From Adiantum capillus-veneris (Eukaryota > Streptophyta > Polypodiopsida > Polypodiales > Pteridaceae), in NCBI GenBank assembly GCA_014529385.2, contig CM043963.1, positions 3,663,001 to 3,727,000 of the forward strand: 64,000 bases of DNA, read 5' to 3'. How positions within the stretch are numbered: the stretch's first letter is position 1; each line of letters opens with the position of its first letter. This document shows, piece after piece, positions 10,879-21,875 of the stretch. The notes beneath the pieces are model-generated. The model did no database searches and was not told the origin of the DNA. It was given only the letters and a program-made list of their open reading frames with translations. The position numbers were made by a program, and so were the translations under genes.

Positions 10879-12207
10879 TTATTGCACATTGTCACCGTTT
10901 GCAGTCCTTGAGTCTTCACCGTCCTCAAGCTCCATGTACTCATCACCTGTTTCTTTTGTTTGTTTTCTTTCCAAGTAATCTTTGTACATATTTTGTTCGT
11001 TAAAAATTACATCCCTACTCCTTAAGATTTTACCATCTTCAGGATTCCATAGGCGATACCCAAAGTCTCCTTCTCCATAGCCAATGAAGAAACACTTTTT
11101 GGACTTTGCATCTAGCTTTGATCTTAGGCTTCTATCTATGTGCATGAAAGCCTCACACCCAAACACTTTGAGAAATGCATAATTCACCGGTTTACCTGTC
11201 CATGCCTCTTCTGGAACTCCCCCATCCAATGCCGTTGAGGGTGACCGATTGATTAAGTACACAGACGTACTTACAGCTTCCGCCCAAAGCTCAAGCGGTA
11301 GGCCTGCATGTAGCCGCATGCTTCGTGCTCGTTCCATGATTGTCCTGTTCATCCTTTCCGAAATCCCATTTTGTTGAGGTGTCCTTGGGGTTGTCCTTTG
11401 CCTCCGAATTCCATTGCTAGCACAAAAGCTTTCAAAAGCTTGGCTGCAATATTCGCCTCCATTGTCGGATCTGAGGCATTTAACCTTGGTACCTGTTTCA
11501 TTTTCCACAAAGGCTTTCCACCTTTGAAATATGAAAAATACATCGGATTTATTCTTCATGACATAAACCCGTGTTTTTCTACTCGCATCGTCTATGAATG
11601 TTACATAGTACAATGAGCCACCAAGTGATGGTGTACTTGCAGGACCCCAAACATCAGAATGAACCAACTCAAGTTTTTTATTTTTTCTTTCATTTCTTGA
11701 TTTTTGAAATTTTACCCTCTTTTGTTTACCATAAACACAATCTTCACAGAACTCTAAGTCCACTTCTTTCAAACCTGGTAGAAGCTTCTTTGTTTGAAGG
11801 ATTTGCATTCCTTTGGCACTCATATGCCCAAGTCCGTAGTGCCACACCGCACTGTCAACTTCTGTAGTTGCTGCACAAGTTGAAGGTTGCGTGCTAACAG
11901 TACACAAGTAAAGTGTACCGACTTTTCCACCCTTGGCAACCACCAAAGATCCCTTTGAGATCTTCCACCGTTTGTTTCCGAATGCAATGTTGTGACCTTC
12001 ATCGTCCAATTGTCGTGTAGAGATCAATTTTTTGCGAAGAGAAGGAACATGCCTAACATCTTTAAGCTTCCATTCATTTCCGTTAGCAGTTTTGACAGAA
12101 ACTGTACCTTTGCCGACAATCTCACAAGCTTCATCATCTCCCCAAGTATACATACCCAAAATTACCTTTGGTGTAGTCTTGGAAATGTTGCTTGTGTGGT
12201 GTCGCAT
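10879..12207 (-). pseudogene. Copia-1 protease end and integrase
   Basis: 442 codons. It starts in the wrong frame over the protease and then continues with the GAG-pre-integrase segment (WHYGLGHMSAKGMQ, His/Cys zinc site) and the integrase core. The catalytic triad is visible as HSDVWGP (first Asp), RSDNGGEY (second Asp) and ISERMNRT (Glu). The C-terminal GKPVNYAFLKVFGCEAF block is also present. It joins element DNA to the host genome. The ORF ends at a stop before the reverse transcriptase. Confidence 0.9.
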
Positions 12208-13099
12208 GGAATGAAGCCCCGGAATCTACTATCCAGGAATTAAACACATTGTCTAATGAGAGAATTAGAGCATCTTGCTCTACTTTACCTGCCACATTGG
12301 CCTCCGATGTTGGCTTGTTGTCTTGAGACTCTGTCTCCTTCTTCTTCTTCTTGGACCAGCAATCCTTCTTGACGTGGCCCTTCTTGCCGCAGTTCCAACA
12401 TTCAAGAACTGACTTTGTGCGTGACTTGCTCCGCCTTGAGCGATCACGACCCTTTTGGTTTTTGAACCTCTCCTTAGGCCTTCCTCTTGTTTCCACTGAT
12501 AGTGCAGCACTTGATGATTCTCCTGTGCTTCTCCTTCGCATTTCCTCGCTTAGGAGAACACCCACAACATCATCAAACTTAAGAGTATTTGTGCCAGAGA
12601 TAGAATTACTTACAGCCATCACAAGGCTGTCCCAACTATCCGGTAGAGATGATAGTATAAGGAGAGCTCGCACTTCGTCATCGAAATTGATTTTCACTGA
12701 TCGAAGTTGACTTATGTTTGTGTTAAAGTCATTTAGGTGTTCTGCAACTGAACCATTCTCTGCCATCTTTAGATTGAACAAGCGCTTCATAAGAAATACC
12801 TTATTGGATGCCGATGGTTTCTCGTAGAAGTCGTCAAGTGACTTCATCAAGTCCTCCGTGGTCTTCATCTCCGAAACATTGAAGGCCACCCTTGACGCCA
12901 AGCTTAACCGGATTGTTCCCAGTGACTTTCGATCAAGGACAATCCATGCTTCATCTGCCATTGTTGCGGGCTTCTTCGCAAGACCGCCTAGTGGCAAATA
13001 GAGGTCCTTCTGGTAGAGATAGTCTTCAATTTGCATCTTCCAATGTTGGTAGTTTTTTCCGATGAACTTCTCAATCTTGAGCTTCCCTTCCTCCGCCAT
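12134..13099 (-). pseudogene. Copia-1 gag and start of protease
   Basis: 321 codons from an ATG at 13099 (MAEEGKLKIEKFIGKNYQHW), typical of Tork-type copia gag. Order: UBN2-type gag domain (roughly residues 60-170), a basic stretch, one CCHC zinc knuckle CWNCGKKGHVKKDC (around 12360-12400), and then the protease active site VDSGASFHATP (around 12200-12235). The frame is lost a few residues later by a frameshift near 12147. The start is the first ATG after the 5' LTR and primer site. Confidence 0.9.
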
Positions 13100-13158
13100 A
13101 ACTCCCTCTCAATTCAAGGAATCCTTTCCTTGAGATAATTTAGCTACGAGCAAACCTT

Positions 13159-13170
13159 GCTCTGATACCC
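13159..13170 (-). other. Copia-1 primer binding site, tRNA-Met type
   Basis: Minus strand reads GGGTATCAGAGC, one mismatch from the standard TGGTATCAGAGC complementary to initiator tRNA-Met, two bases inside the 5' LTR. Confidence 0.88.
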
Positions 13171-13172
13171 GT

Positions 13173-13257
13173 TGTTAGGAAATAAAACGTAGCTAAATAG
13201 ATTTTTGAGTAGATTACTTAATGGAGAGAGATAGATTTCACACACAAGAGATTATAG

Positions 13258-13294
<37 letters not shown>

Positions 13295-13946
13295 CACGAT
13301 ATACGTGGTTCACCCAATGTGGGCTACGTCCACGGGAAAGCAGCCACTCAATGGCTTTAGCACTTCAAGAGAAGAAGTAGTTTACAAAGGGATTATACCC
13401 TTAATGGAGCTCCCGCCTTGCTTCACTCTCACCACCTCACACTCACCTTGTTGCATCAACTTCACACTATGAAATGTGTGTAGAAATGGCCTCCTTTTAT
13501 AGGCCAAAAGGGCTACCCTCTCTTATGAGAGACAGCCATGTGTAGCCACCCTTGTGCGAATAAGTCTAAATCGGACCCTCCAATTCGCCCATGTATGGCC
13601 GCCCTTGAGAAGACAAGTCCGCTTTTGAATTCGGCCATCGGCCATTGAATTCAGCCACCGGCCACTTGCCATTGACTTCCGATCACCAACCACCGGCCAT
13701 TGACTTCCGACCACCGGCCATCGGCCATTGACTACCAGCCATCGGCCAACCGACCAGTTGTTTTCCGACCACTTTCCGGCCCCTGAGGCCTTTAAAGTTG
13801 CCCCTTATTCTTGTCCATGAAAATTTTGGTTTCCGGTGAGTGATTTTCCTTCACGCATGATGGCTTCTCCTCATAATGGGGGCCTTACAAATGTGCGCTT
13901 TTACCACGGAAAATTACAAAGGGTAAATCAGGCTCCATACTTAACA
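13173..13946 (-). mobile_element. Copia-1 5' LTR
   Basis: Minus-strand 5' LTR, 774 bp, TG...CA with inverted ends. A TATA-like box (TATAAAAG on the minus strand, plus coordinates 13494-13501) lies in the expected place for the element promoter. It contains a GA run at 13260-13290 of about 15 units against about five in the 3' LTR. Confidence 0.93.
13494..13501 (-). promoter_or_regulatory. Copia-1 TATA box
   Basis: Minus strand CCTATAAAAGGAGG inside the 5' LTR. The same site in the 3' LTR is at 8737-8744. Confidence 0.5.
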
Positions 13947-13951
13947 ATATC

Positions 13952-16371
13952 TTCATTTGCCATGTGAAGAAACCTATCTAGAATGCCTCTTCAAATGCCA
14001 ACATTGCTAGATGGCAGAAACATGCATCTGGCATAGAGTCGTAGAAGACTTCTTCTAAAGGTTGTCCACTTAAATCATAACATAGATCTTTGTTTCCTTC
14101 GAGGAAAGACATCCATGGTACTCCTACTTGCTCAGGCTTGTGAAAAGTTTGAATGCAGGTGAGCAGCATTCTGCAAATCTTACACAACATTACACATGAG
14201 AGGTCAGGGAGGCTCTTGAAGGAGGTAATGGTGCCCATTAGGGTTTTCACCATGTATTCTTCCGTTGTTGGTCCCTGCTCTGGAGCTGGTAGTCGTGGGT
14301 AATTCAGCCATGTCGGCCTCTTATTTTTCAGTGCATCGTATGCCTATTATGTCCTTACCCTTGGTACTTGACAGAATGCAGGGTCTTACTATAGGGCTGC
14401 AGGTGCTCTTGTGAACAGAATTAGATATCTGGAGTTTTTGTTCAACCAATTATTTTTCCACTTGGGGTGGATATTCTCTGAGCCTTCTGCCTGCATATCC
14501 TTGTATAGTCTTTCCTTAACCTGTAATAGCTCCACTTTGATCAATGGGTAGGGTAGTGATTGTTGATGCCACTGAGCATTGATTTCGTTCGGAGTGAGTT
14601 CAGTTACATATACTGAGTGGAGAACTCTCAACTCCCAATCCATTGTTGCTTTCCACTCAGCATCTGTTTCTTGAACAATCTACTCTTTCAGTGCATCTTC
14701 CTCAGCTTTAGAAAGATGGACCATTGGCACTTGCTCGGTTTCAATGAGTGGTAATTGAAAATCCGACTCTCCTGCTAGTCCTTCTAATGGCTGTGTTTCC
14801 ATATCAGCAAAAGAGACTGATGGTATGTCAATGGTTGGTTGTTCAAAGGTTCCAACTTGATCCTGAGTTTCTGGTTGTCCTCTCTTCGTAGCTGATTCAC
14901 TCTCTTTAATTCCTCTATTTCTTTGAGAAATTGCTCTTCTCTTTGAACTCGCATCAATGCAAGCTCTCGTCTTTGCGATTGTTCCAACTTCAGCTCTAGC
15001 TCAAGGTCCTTGGTCCTCTTTTCTAAAGTCTTGTAGACTTCATATGTTCCCTTGATTGAGGCGACAGCAGGGTTTGATCTATTGCTCGGAGTACTTCAAA
15101 GAAGCATTAGCTACATTGAGCTGCACTTGGATCTTTTCTACTGACAGAGTAGTGGTTAGAAGTTCATTGGTTACTTCTATTAGTTATTGATCTTTGCTTT
15201 TGCATGCATCAGATAATTTAGTCAGAAGCTCTCCTAGCTCTTCCATCTCTTTTTGTTGCTTCTCCTTTGTAATATAGTGTTGTTCTCCTTCATTTTTCAG
15301 CTCTTTGAACTGCCTTTGAATATCTGCAATGATGTTCATCCTGTCATCTAGCTCTACTTGTAGAGCATCAATGACTAGTTCAAGCTTCTTAGCCTTAGCA
15401 TTGTGGCTAAGTGCTGCTATTCGCATCTTATCTGTCATCTACTGCATTTGCTTGGCGTATTCTTCACTTCCATGATGACTTCTTCATTTGTTTCCCAATC
15501 TTCAGGCTCTACCTGGGATTGTTTAGAGGTTTGGACTGTTTCAGTTTGTGGGTCTTTGGTTGGTGATATGGCTTCTGCTTGTGACCGTGGAGGAGGTTCT
15601 ACTTCTCCTCCTTGAGGCTTTGTGTATGCCTCGGCTGCTTCTGCTTCTTGAGACTAGCGGATGCCTCGGCTGATTCTGGTTCAGTTGTCGTAGAAGGTCC
15701 AACTTCAGTCTTTCGTGTTCCCTTTGGCTGTTCAAAACTGGCCTCTTCTCATTGTTTCTCTTTTCCCTTGGCTTCCTCGCCTTCATTGAGTTTAGCAGTT
15801 GGTGAAGAGCTTGGACTTGGCATGGGATGGTCTTCTTGCTCCGTAGTGGGTGAAGTGGGTCTTGGAGACATCTCCTCATGGTCATGATGGAACTCACTTT
15901 ATTCAGCAGCTTCCACTTGTCTCTGTTGCTCGACCACTTTTTCCTTTGCTTTTCTTTGAGCTTCTTGAACTTCCTTCAGCTTTAAGGCTTTTGCTTTCGC
16001 ATACATCCGCTCAAGGAAATCTTTGGGATCCTCTCTTCCTTTCCTTGCAGGGTTCTTGGCTCTTGGTTCTTGTATCTCTTGGACTCCATATTTCAGGGTC
16101 CTCACCTGCAGCTTGGCGGCTCCTTTTGTATGTCTGCTTTTCTCTTTCAAATCTCGCTCTTTTCTTGCGGTTCCTCTTGGTGAGCTGCTATTGCTTTCTT
16201 TTTCATTTCTTCAATCCTTGCTCGTCTTTCTTCGTTGTCCGAGCTTTCACTGCCTTTGTTGTCTTCACTGAGCTTGGATCTAACTGGTATGGTGGCAACT
16301 CTTGCAACTTTTCTTTCTGGGACACCCTATTCTTTGCCTTCTCGGTTGTTTGCATTGCTCCTACTAAGTGA
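13952..16371 (-). pseudogene. Broken ORF, coiled-coil protein of a mobile element
   Basis: Read on the minus strand, a start ATG near 16354 is followed by many open fragments in shifting frames (16150-15899, 15897-15541, 15438-15184, 14987-14784, 14643-14389, 14253-13978). The protein is highly charged, rich in Glu, Lys and Gln, with heptad-like coiled-coil stretches (for example RRARIEEMKKKAIAAHQEE and the 15899-16150 part). A less charged C-terminal half follows with a Trp-containing block around 14600. I do not recognise a named domain. It may be the first ORF (gag-side) of an LTR element such as those with an extra ORF before gag, split by Copia-1. Function cannot be assigned. Confidence 0.4.
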
Positions 16372-16423
16372 ATACAGTGTCAAAGTTAGAAAATTCTGTG
16401 AATTCCGCTCTGAAATGCCCTAA

Positions 16424-18538
16424 GTCTGAATTGCTGACAAATGATGTCCATTTTGCTTCAAATCAATTTTGGAGCATGTATAGATGCATAAAAACATGTA
16501 GAGATCAAAATCATACGGTTCAGGCAAAAATTGCAACAAAAGTAAATAACCGTGATTATTTACAATTGGGGATTTTTTCCAACTTTTTGCATTTTGGACA
16601 TCATAGGCTTGAAACATATGGCATTTAGGTGTGGGCTCATTTGAGTGCTCTAGGTGGAAATGGTGCCAGATTTAGGCTTTCAGACTCTGAAACAGTAGAT
16701 ATAAAGAGATTTTGAGCTTTTGGAATCTAAACTTGCTCAAATTTGATTAGTGGACTTGGGACGTTATGTTCTTTGGTCCCATAAGGTCAAAGTTGCAATT
16801 TGCACCCATTTTGGCAAAAAGGTAAATAATTCACGATTATTAACTTTTTCATCAAATTGTACATTTTTTGTTGCAACTTGGTTCTAGGTATGATGTAGAG
16901 TCTATCTACGAGATATGGGGTGATTTAGATCAATAAATGTAACAAATAACTCAAAAATTGAATTGGAAAGACTTGGTGCGTTTTCTGACAATTTCAAAGT
17001 TTTTCTTGATCATTTTGGCTTGTACTTGAAATGTAGCATGTACTAGATTTGTACAAGTGATAGGTGAAGTGAAGAGGTCAATTTCACGCCTAACAAGCAC
17101 AAAAGTAAATAATCGTGATTATTTATTGCAGTCATTTTTTGCAAGAATTGACAATTTGATGACCTAAACATATTTAATACATCTAAAACAATTCCTAAAA
17201 TGAATTTGGTAAAGTTCGATCGTGTCGGCATCACTTCGTGCTCTTGTCGACTCTGAAATCACCAATTTTTGTGACTAGATGTCATATGGAGTTGGTTAGT
17301 CACTGTTGAAGCTATGGACTTGTCCGCTACATAGTCATGATGCTACTTATCAGTTTTTGCCCATTTGAAGTCAGTTAGACTTCATATGTCAAATTTGACG
17401 CTTTGTAGCTTTCGAGCTATTTTTTGCTTTTCGAGAGCTTTCCTTGACTGCTTTCATGAAACCATCTAGGTACATTGTGTATAGACCCAGTCTATAAGTT
17501 GTCCGTGGAGTCAGAATCCAATTTTGGCATATGGCAAAAACCTAGATTATCTACTTGGGACCCTGTCCAACCCCTGCCAAATGGTCATCTAGTGATATTA
17601 AAGTGTTCTATTACATAGGGGTATGCTACAATTCAAGTCTCATCCAATTTGGTTGACCTGACAGACCGCTATGGTCAATTTTGTGTCGTAGGACTTTGTG
17701 CATTGCTGGGTTTCTAGGGTTTTTTCTTGAGTCTAGACTTGCTACCCGGCCATATAGAAATTTTCATTGATAATCTTAGAACTTATCCATCATGTTTCAT
17801 GTGAGACGACGCTGTAAATAGACGACTGTAGACTACGGAAATCGCGCACGAAGAAGGCAGAGAGCTCTTTCCTCCAAGAGTGACTAGTGGAAATGAGGTG
17901 ATTTTGGGGTACCTTGGATATCTATACTCGGACTTCCCAAACTATTTTTTCTCAAATTCCTTTGTTAGTCCTACTAGGCTGTGAAATCTAGTTAGACTCA
18001 AAAATTTCTTCCATCGGATTCCGTTAGTTCATTCTGCAAGAATTTGCGAAAGTAAGCCTTGGCAGCCTAATTTAGGCTTCCCGCTTCCATCTATCAATTC
18101 GATTGAAATTTTTTGTGCCTGTGCGCCCTATCCTTCTGATCGTCAACATATCTTCAGTTTCTTCATTTGAGCTCATTTGCTATTTATTATTAATTTTTGA
18201 CATGTTTATTGAAAAAATCCAAAGAAATTAATAAAATGCGCTAAAAAATCAAAGTAAAATATCAATAATTAAGAAAATCCATTGAAAAACACTGCTTTAT
18301 TTGGTGGTTTTCTCCATTTTTAACTCCCAATATCAAGAAAAATGATGAAAAATATCAAAAAATATCATTTTTTGATGTTTTCCTGATAGTATATACACTA
18401 TTTACACACATCGAGAAGATGTTATCGGTTAAATTTCCCCTGTTGATGACTTGTTAAGGGTATTATTAGGTAATTTTGCAAAAATCACAGGTTAACATCC
18501 AACTTTTTCCTCCCTCTTCAAACATTGCCCTTAATTAC
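16424..18538. other. Non-coding region, possible LTR, no gene
   Basis: About 2.1 kb without a supportable ORF on either strand, lying between two stretches of minus-strand decayed coding sequence. It contains three copies of a near-palindromic motif (separate entry). Its position would fit an LTR or 3' untranslated part, but I did not find TG/CA ends or a second copy. Confidence 0.4.
16541..17126. repeat. Near-palindromic GTAAATAA...TTATTTAC motif, three copies
   Basis: Copies at 16541-16562, 16822-16844 and 17105-17126, about 280 bp apart, each preceded by a purine run. The half-site GTAAATAA is followed after a few bases by a diverged inverted half-site. Flanks around the copies are only weakly similar. 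A related but shorter sequence (AAATCATGATTATTAAC) is at about 7638. Confidence 0.7.
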
Positions 18539-19635
18539 TTAGTTCCCTTCCACCTCTCCTAGATGGCGTACTCCGGGACGACTTTGTGCATGGGTTGAAC
18601 AATTGTGTCTATGCATAGCCTTTTTTGGCTCTATCATGCTTTGAAGATCAATGCAATTCAAACCATTATGTTGTGCAAGAGTTGGGTCTTGAGTAATTAA
18701 CTCAAGGGTTTCTAAGGTCGAGGTTTTCTTTTGCTGTTTTCCAAAGAGAAAATCTTCTAGCTTGTGTGCTCGTTGCTTTATTTTATCGTCAGGACACTTT
18801 CGCACACTCATTTTCTGAGCTGTCGGTATCAATGATGATGGTTGTTGAGCTTTAACTCGTCATTGGTATCTTGGTTTTTCTTCAATGAAATATTGTGGTC
18901 GAGTGTTTTGAGACTTAACTCTCCATTGCTTCATCTGTTTTACAGTTTGCGGAGAAGATAAGTGCTCCTTTTTCCTTTAAATCCATCTTGTTTTAGGTTC
19001 CCTGCTCGAAGATGCTCTTCTTTGTGTTTTAAACCTTAGAACCGTCTTTGGTACAGTAGATGATATTTTGGGCAACCAAATTTGACAGGTTTGTCCTTAA
19101 GTTGTGCTTTTGGTACCCAGATATGCCTGACTCCTTGCATGCTACTTGTAGAATTTGCTTGTCTATACGATGGAGAAGATTGATTGCTTCGTGGTTTGTT
19201 TTCCTAGTAATCTCTTTTCCATTCCTCTTTGCTTGGTGCAATTGGAACAATGAGTTTTCCTCCTTTAGGTGATAGCTTGAGATGATTGGTATCCCAATCT
19301 GGTACTTCCTTGTACATCCACATCCATGAGATTCCAAGAGTCATTCTTTCATTCATGTATTCATCTGGTAAGCATACAAATTGATGAGGGCATGAACATC
19401 CATGTACTATCACATTTAAGTTGACTATTCCTAGTGTTGGTGTTGGGTTCTTGTTGCATCCTTTAATAGCCGATATTCTTGTTGTCAAAGACTGATCCGT
19501 TGCTCTCTTGTACGTGGAATAACTGACTACATTTACTCGAGCTTTTGTATCGACCAATGCATTTGTGATATGATTGTTCAGTTGTACTTTGATGCGGAGG
19601 TCCATTCTATCTAACCATTCATCATCCGTTGACAA
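18539..19635 (-). pseudogene. Retropepsin-like domain and tail, minus strand
   Basis: The frame at 19635-19204 contains NALVDTKARVNVVSYSTYKR, which matches the active-site region of gypsy aspartic proteases (usually D-T/S-G-A) but with Lys in place of the catalytic Gly. About 75 residues later come TLGISWMWMYKEVPDWD and a KLIVPIAP stretch, the expected flap and downstream blocks. Fragments continue at 19337-19029 and 18832-18539 (a Lys-rich, unrecognised tail). It lies directly downstream of an integrase C-terminal piece, which is not the usual gypsy order. Either this is a junction of two elements or an unusual extra protease-like domain. Confidence 0.5.
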
Positions 19636-19639
19636 TGCA

Positions 19640-20054
19640 TCCTTCTGTAATTCCTATAGTCATTCATTTAGTTCCAGAGTGTTGATGGAAATAGGTATTT
19701 GTTGACTTTTGAGAGCAGCTTTTCTTTGAGTACTCGAAGTCGATCTTCCTCTTGGGCTTCATCAATGACCTGCTATCCATTTATCTTTCTTTGCTTTGTT
19801 GCATGCATCTTTTCTAGTAATTCATTGGTTAGTGGCGAATTGTACTTCTTTCAACGGCATCCACTAATCCAATTAGCCATTGGTTCACCATCTAGGGTGG
19901 ACAACTTAACTGCTCCACTTGTAGATACATCTTCAATAAGAAACGGTCCGTTTCCCTTTTTCTTAAATGCGGTGCATTGCAAAAGGATAATATGTAAGAA
20001 TCTATCTTTCTTGTCATGATTCATATCCACAGATTGACTTGGTATCATTTGCAT
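19640..20054 (-). pseudogene. Gypsy integrase C-terminal fragment
   Basis: The segment KKGNGPFLIEDVSTSGAVKL, followed by STLDGEPMANWISG, is the end of a gypsy polyprotein: the small beta-barrel behind the integrase core that usually ends with a DGE...NG.LKKY pattern. After it the minus-strand reading continues with a charged stretch (LRVLKEKLLSKVNKYLF) towards the protease-like domain. Nothing of the integrase core or reverse transcriptase is visible upstream, so the element is truncated on that side. Confidence 0.6.
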
Positions 20055-20945
20055 TGATTGTCCAAATGTTACAATTAAATAATTAAGATCTTTCTTTCAA
20101 AGGGGGAAAGGAGGACACTTGTCAAAATGCTACACCCCTTGCTTGTTATGACTAGAGCCATTCATTGGCTAGCCCAAGGCTTAAGCCAATAGGCTTGTAA
20201 CAACAGTAAAATGACAAAATCAAATACTCTCTCCCTCTCATATACTCCACAAGCCACGCATACACTCCCCCATTGTGTGTTGTGCACACAAGTCATCTCC
20301 TTCTCCAAGCTTGAGAATTGGAGAGCCTACACCAACACCCCTTGGCTATGGAATGCAAATCCAACCAAGAGTTATGCTCAAAGCAATGCTTATCAATCTC
20401 TCCATCTTCATTATCACTATACTAAGGTATGCTCTAAGAGTGATTATATGTGAGGAGACTACTTCTTTCTCATAGAAATACATCTTCTTCTCTTCATCTT
20501 CCTCACTCCATGCTAGCTCTCTCCACCTTTGATGGTGTTTGAGGTCTTGGGATTGAGGCCGCAGACAACAAGTTCTTGTTTATTGCAAATAGATTAATTG
20601 TTGTTTTGAGCATAAGTTTGGTGCATGAAGCTTTCCATCTTCATGGCACCAAAGTGGTCTTAAAGAGCACAAAGATTGTATTGTCCCAATTTTTTCTTCA
20701 TGGGAGAATGCATGATACAAAAGACTATTGAAGCAGGGACCCGCTCCAGGTAAATCCGGTCCTCAATTGTTGTCATTTTCTCTATTTCTCTCTCTTTTGC
20801 AAAACTGCTATCTCCAACCTAGCAATCTCTCTATCTTCATTAGGAATCTTCTTAATGAAATATTCACTATGGCTAATCTATTTCCACTACACTCAAAGTT
20901 ATTAGCTTAATTCCGTTACAGGTTAACTCGACATAGAAGTGTCAT
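20055..20945. other. No gene seen
   Basis: Stretch rich in CT and CA on the plus strand around 20215-20290 and 20470-20520, resembling LTR or leader sequence, but no termini, primer site or second copy was found. Confidence 0.4.
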
Positions 20946-20949
20946 GTTA

Positions 20950-21875
20950 CCAATATAGTGTTAATTAAGCATCTGACCCAAAAAATCAAGGCTAAGACTA
21001 GAACAATTGAAGGGTTTGCATTTGAGAGAGGGGTCCTCGAGGCCTACTCCATTGTGCTTTATGAACAAAATGAATAGGTTAATATTGTTAGGATTATCAT
21101 GAATGTGAGCTTGCACTATGGCATCCTCTACAGTATTGGGATTCTATGTCTTAAGCTACTCTTTAAGCTCTCAATCAAGACGCCCAATAAAACCATAAAC
21201 TTTTTAGAAATCATACAGCATGTCCAATTTTAATAAAATTCCAATAATGACTAATGTATCGGTTCAATGATCACTATCGCCACATCAAACACAAATTTTA
21301 ATTTGACTGATTTGATCTTATTCCTTGGCTGGAAGAAACTCGTCTCAAAATACTTTCTTGAAAGATACCCATGTTTTGCAATGGTCATGTGATTTGCATG
21401 CCGTCCACCACTTCTAGGCCTCGTCTTCAAGCGCAAGAATTGTATGTGATGCCTTGAAGCATCTTAAGCTCTAGGGATTCATTCTCTTTAGCAATTTCAC
21501 CATCTACTTTGGGTCCAAATACGGCACACAAATCAACACCAGTAGAAATACCACTCCCTTGGGCGGATTTTTCTATAGGAGATGCTACTAGAGCCAATGT
21601 AGGGACCCTATATTGTAGGCTACATAGGCCTAGTGTTGCATGTTTGACTCATAAAATTTACTATGAGATCTTTGATACAAATAACATTCTCATTTAATGT
21701 AGCAATTTGGTGCTCTAATGTGGTAGGTTGTGCCTCTAGAGCTTCGAAGTTCTTACATTGAACTAAATCATACTTGACATCATAAGTTGGTTCCTTATGT
21801 CCGCCATGCAAACATCAAGAAAACAACTCACCTTTAATTTCATCAAAATACTTGCAACTACTCGAATCCATTTCC
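20950..21875 (-). pseudogene. Degenerate gypsy gag fragment
   Basis: Minus-strand pieces. Around 21811-21620 the frame holds NFEALEAQPTTLEHQIATLN and then IKDLIVNFM, a coiled-coil stretch common at the N-terminus of gypsy gag. Around 21190-21100 a decayed stretch of the type F-x-x-x-L-x-x-E-L, then R..., then P resembles the end of the Retrotrans_gag domain. Many stops. Supported by pattern only; no zinc knuckle was seen. Confidence 0.4.

Larger units (their letters stand above)
8446..13946 (-). mobile_element. Copia-1: full-length Ty1/copia element, minus strand
   Basis: A complete element of about 5.5 kb. The two LTRs (8446-9218 and 13173-13946) are close to identical and start TGTTAGGAAATAA on the plus strand. 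An exact 5-bp target duplication ATATC flanks it (8441-8445 and 13947-13951). The primer site (tRNA-Met type) and purine tract are in place. Read on the minus strand the order is gag, protease, integrase, reverse transcriptase, RNase H, the copia order; the gag start and motifs resemble the Tork/Tnt1 group. The reading frame is broken by one frameshift and several stops, so it cannot move on its own, although the very similar LTRs indicate a fairly recent insertion. Confidence 0.93.

Noticed and set aside
15850-16371. Plus-strand ORF of 173 codons with hydrophobic stretches resembling a membrane protein
   Set aside because: It is the antisense of the charged coiled-coil ORF (Glu/Lys codons read backwards give Leu/Phe/Ser). 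The minus strand has the coherent protein pattern.
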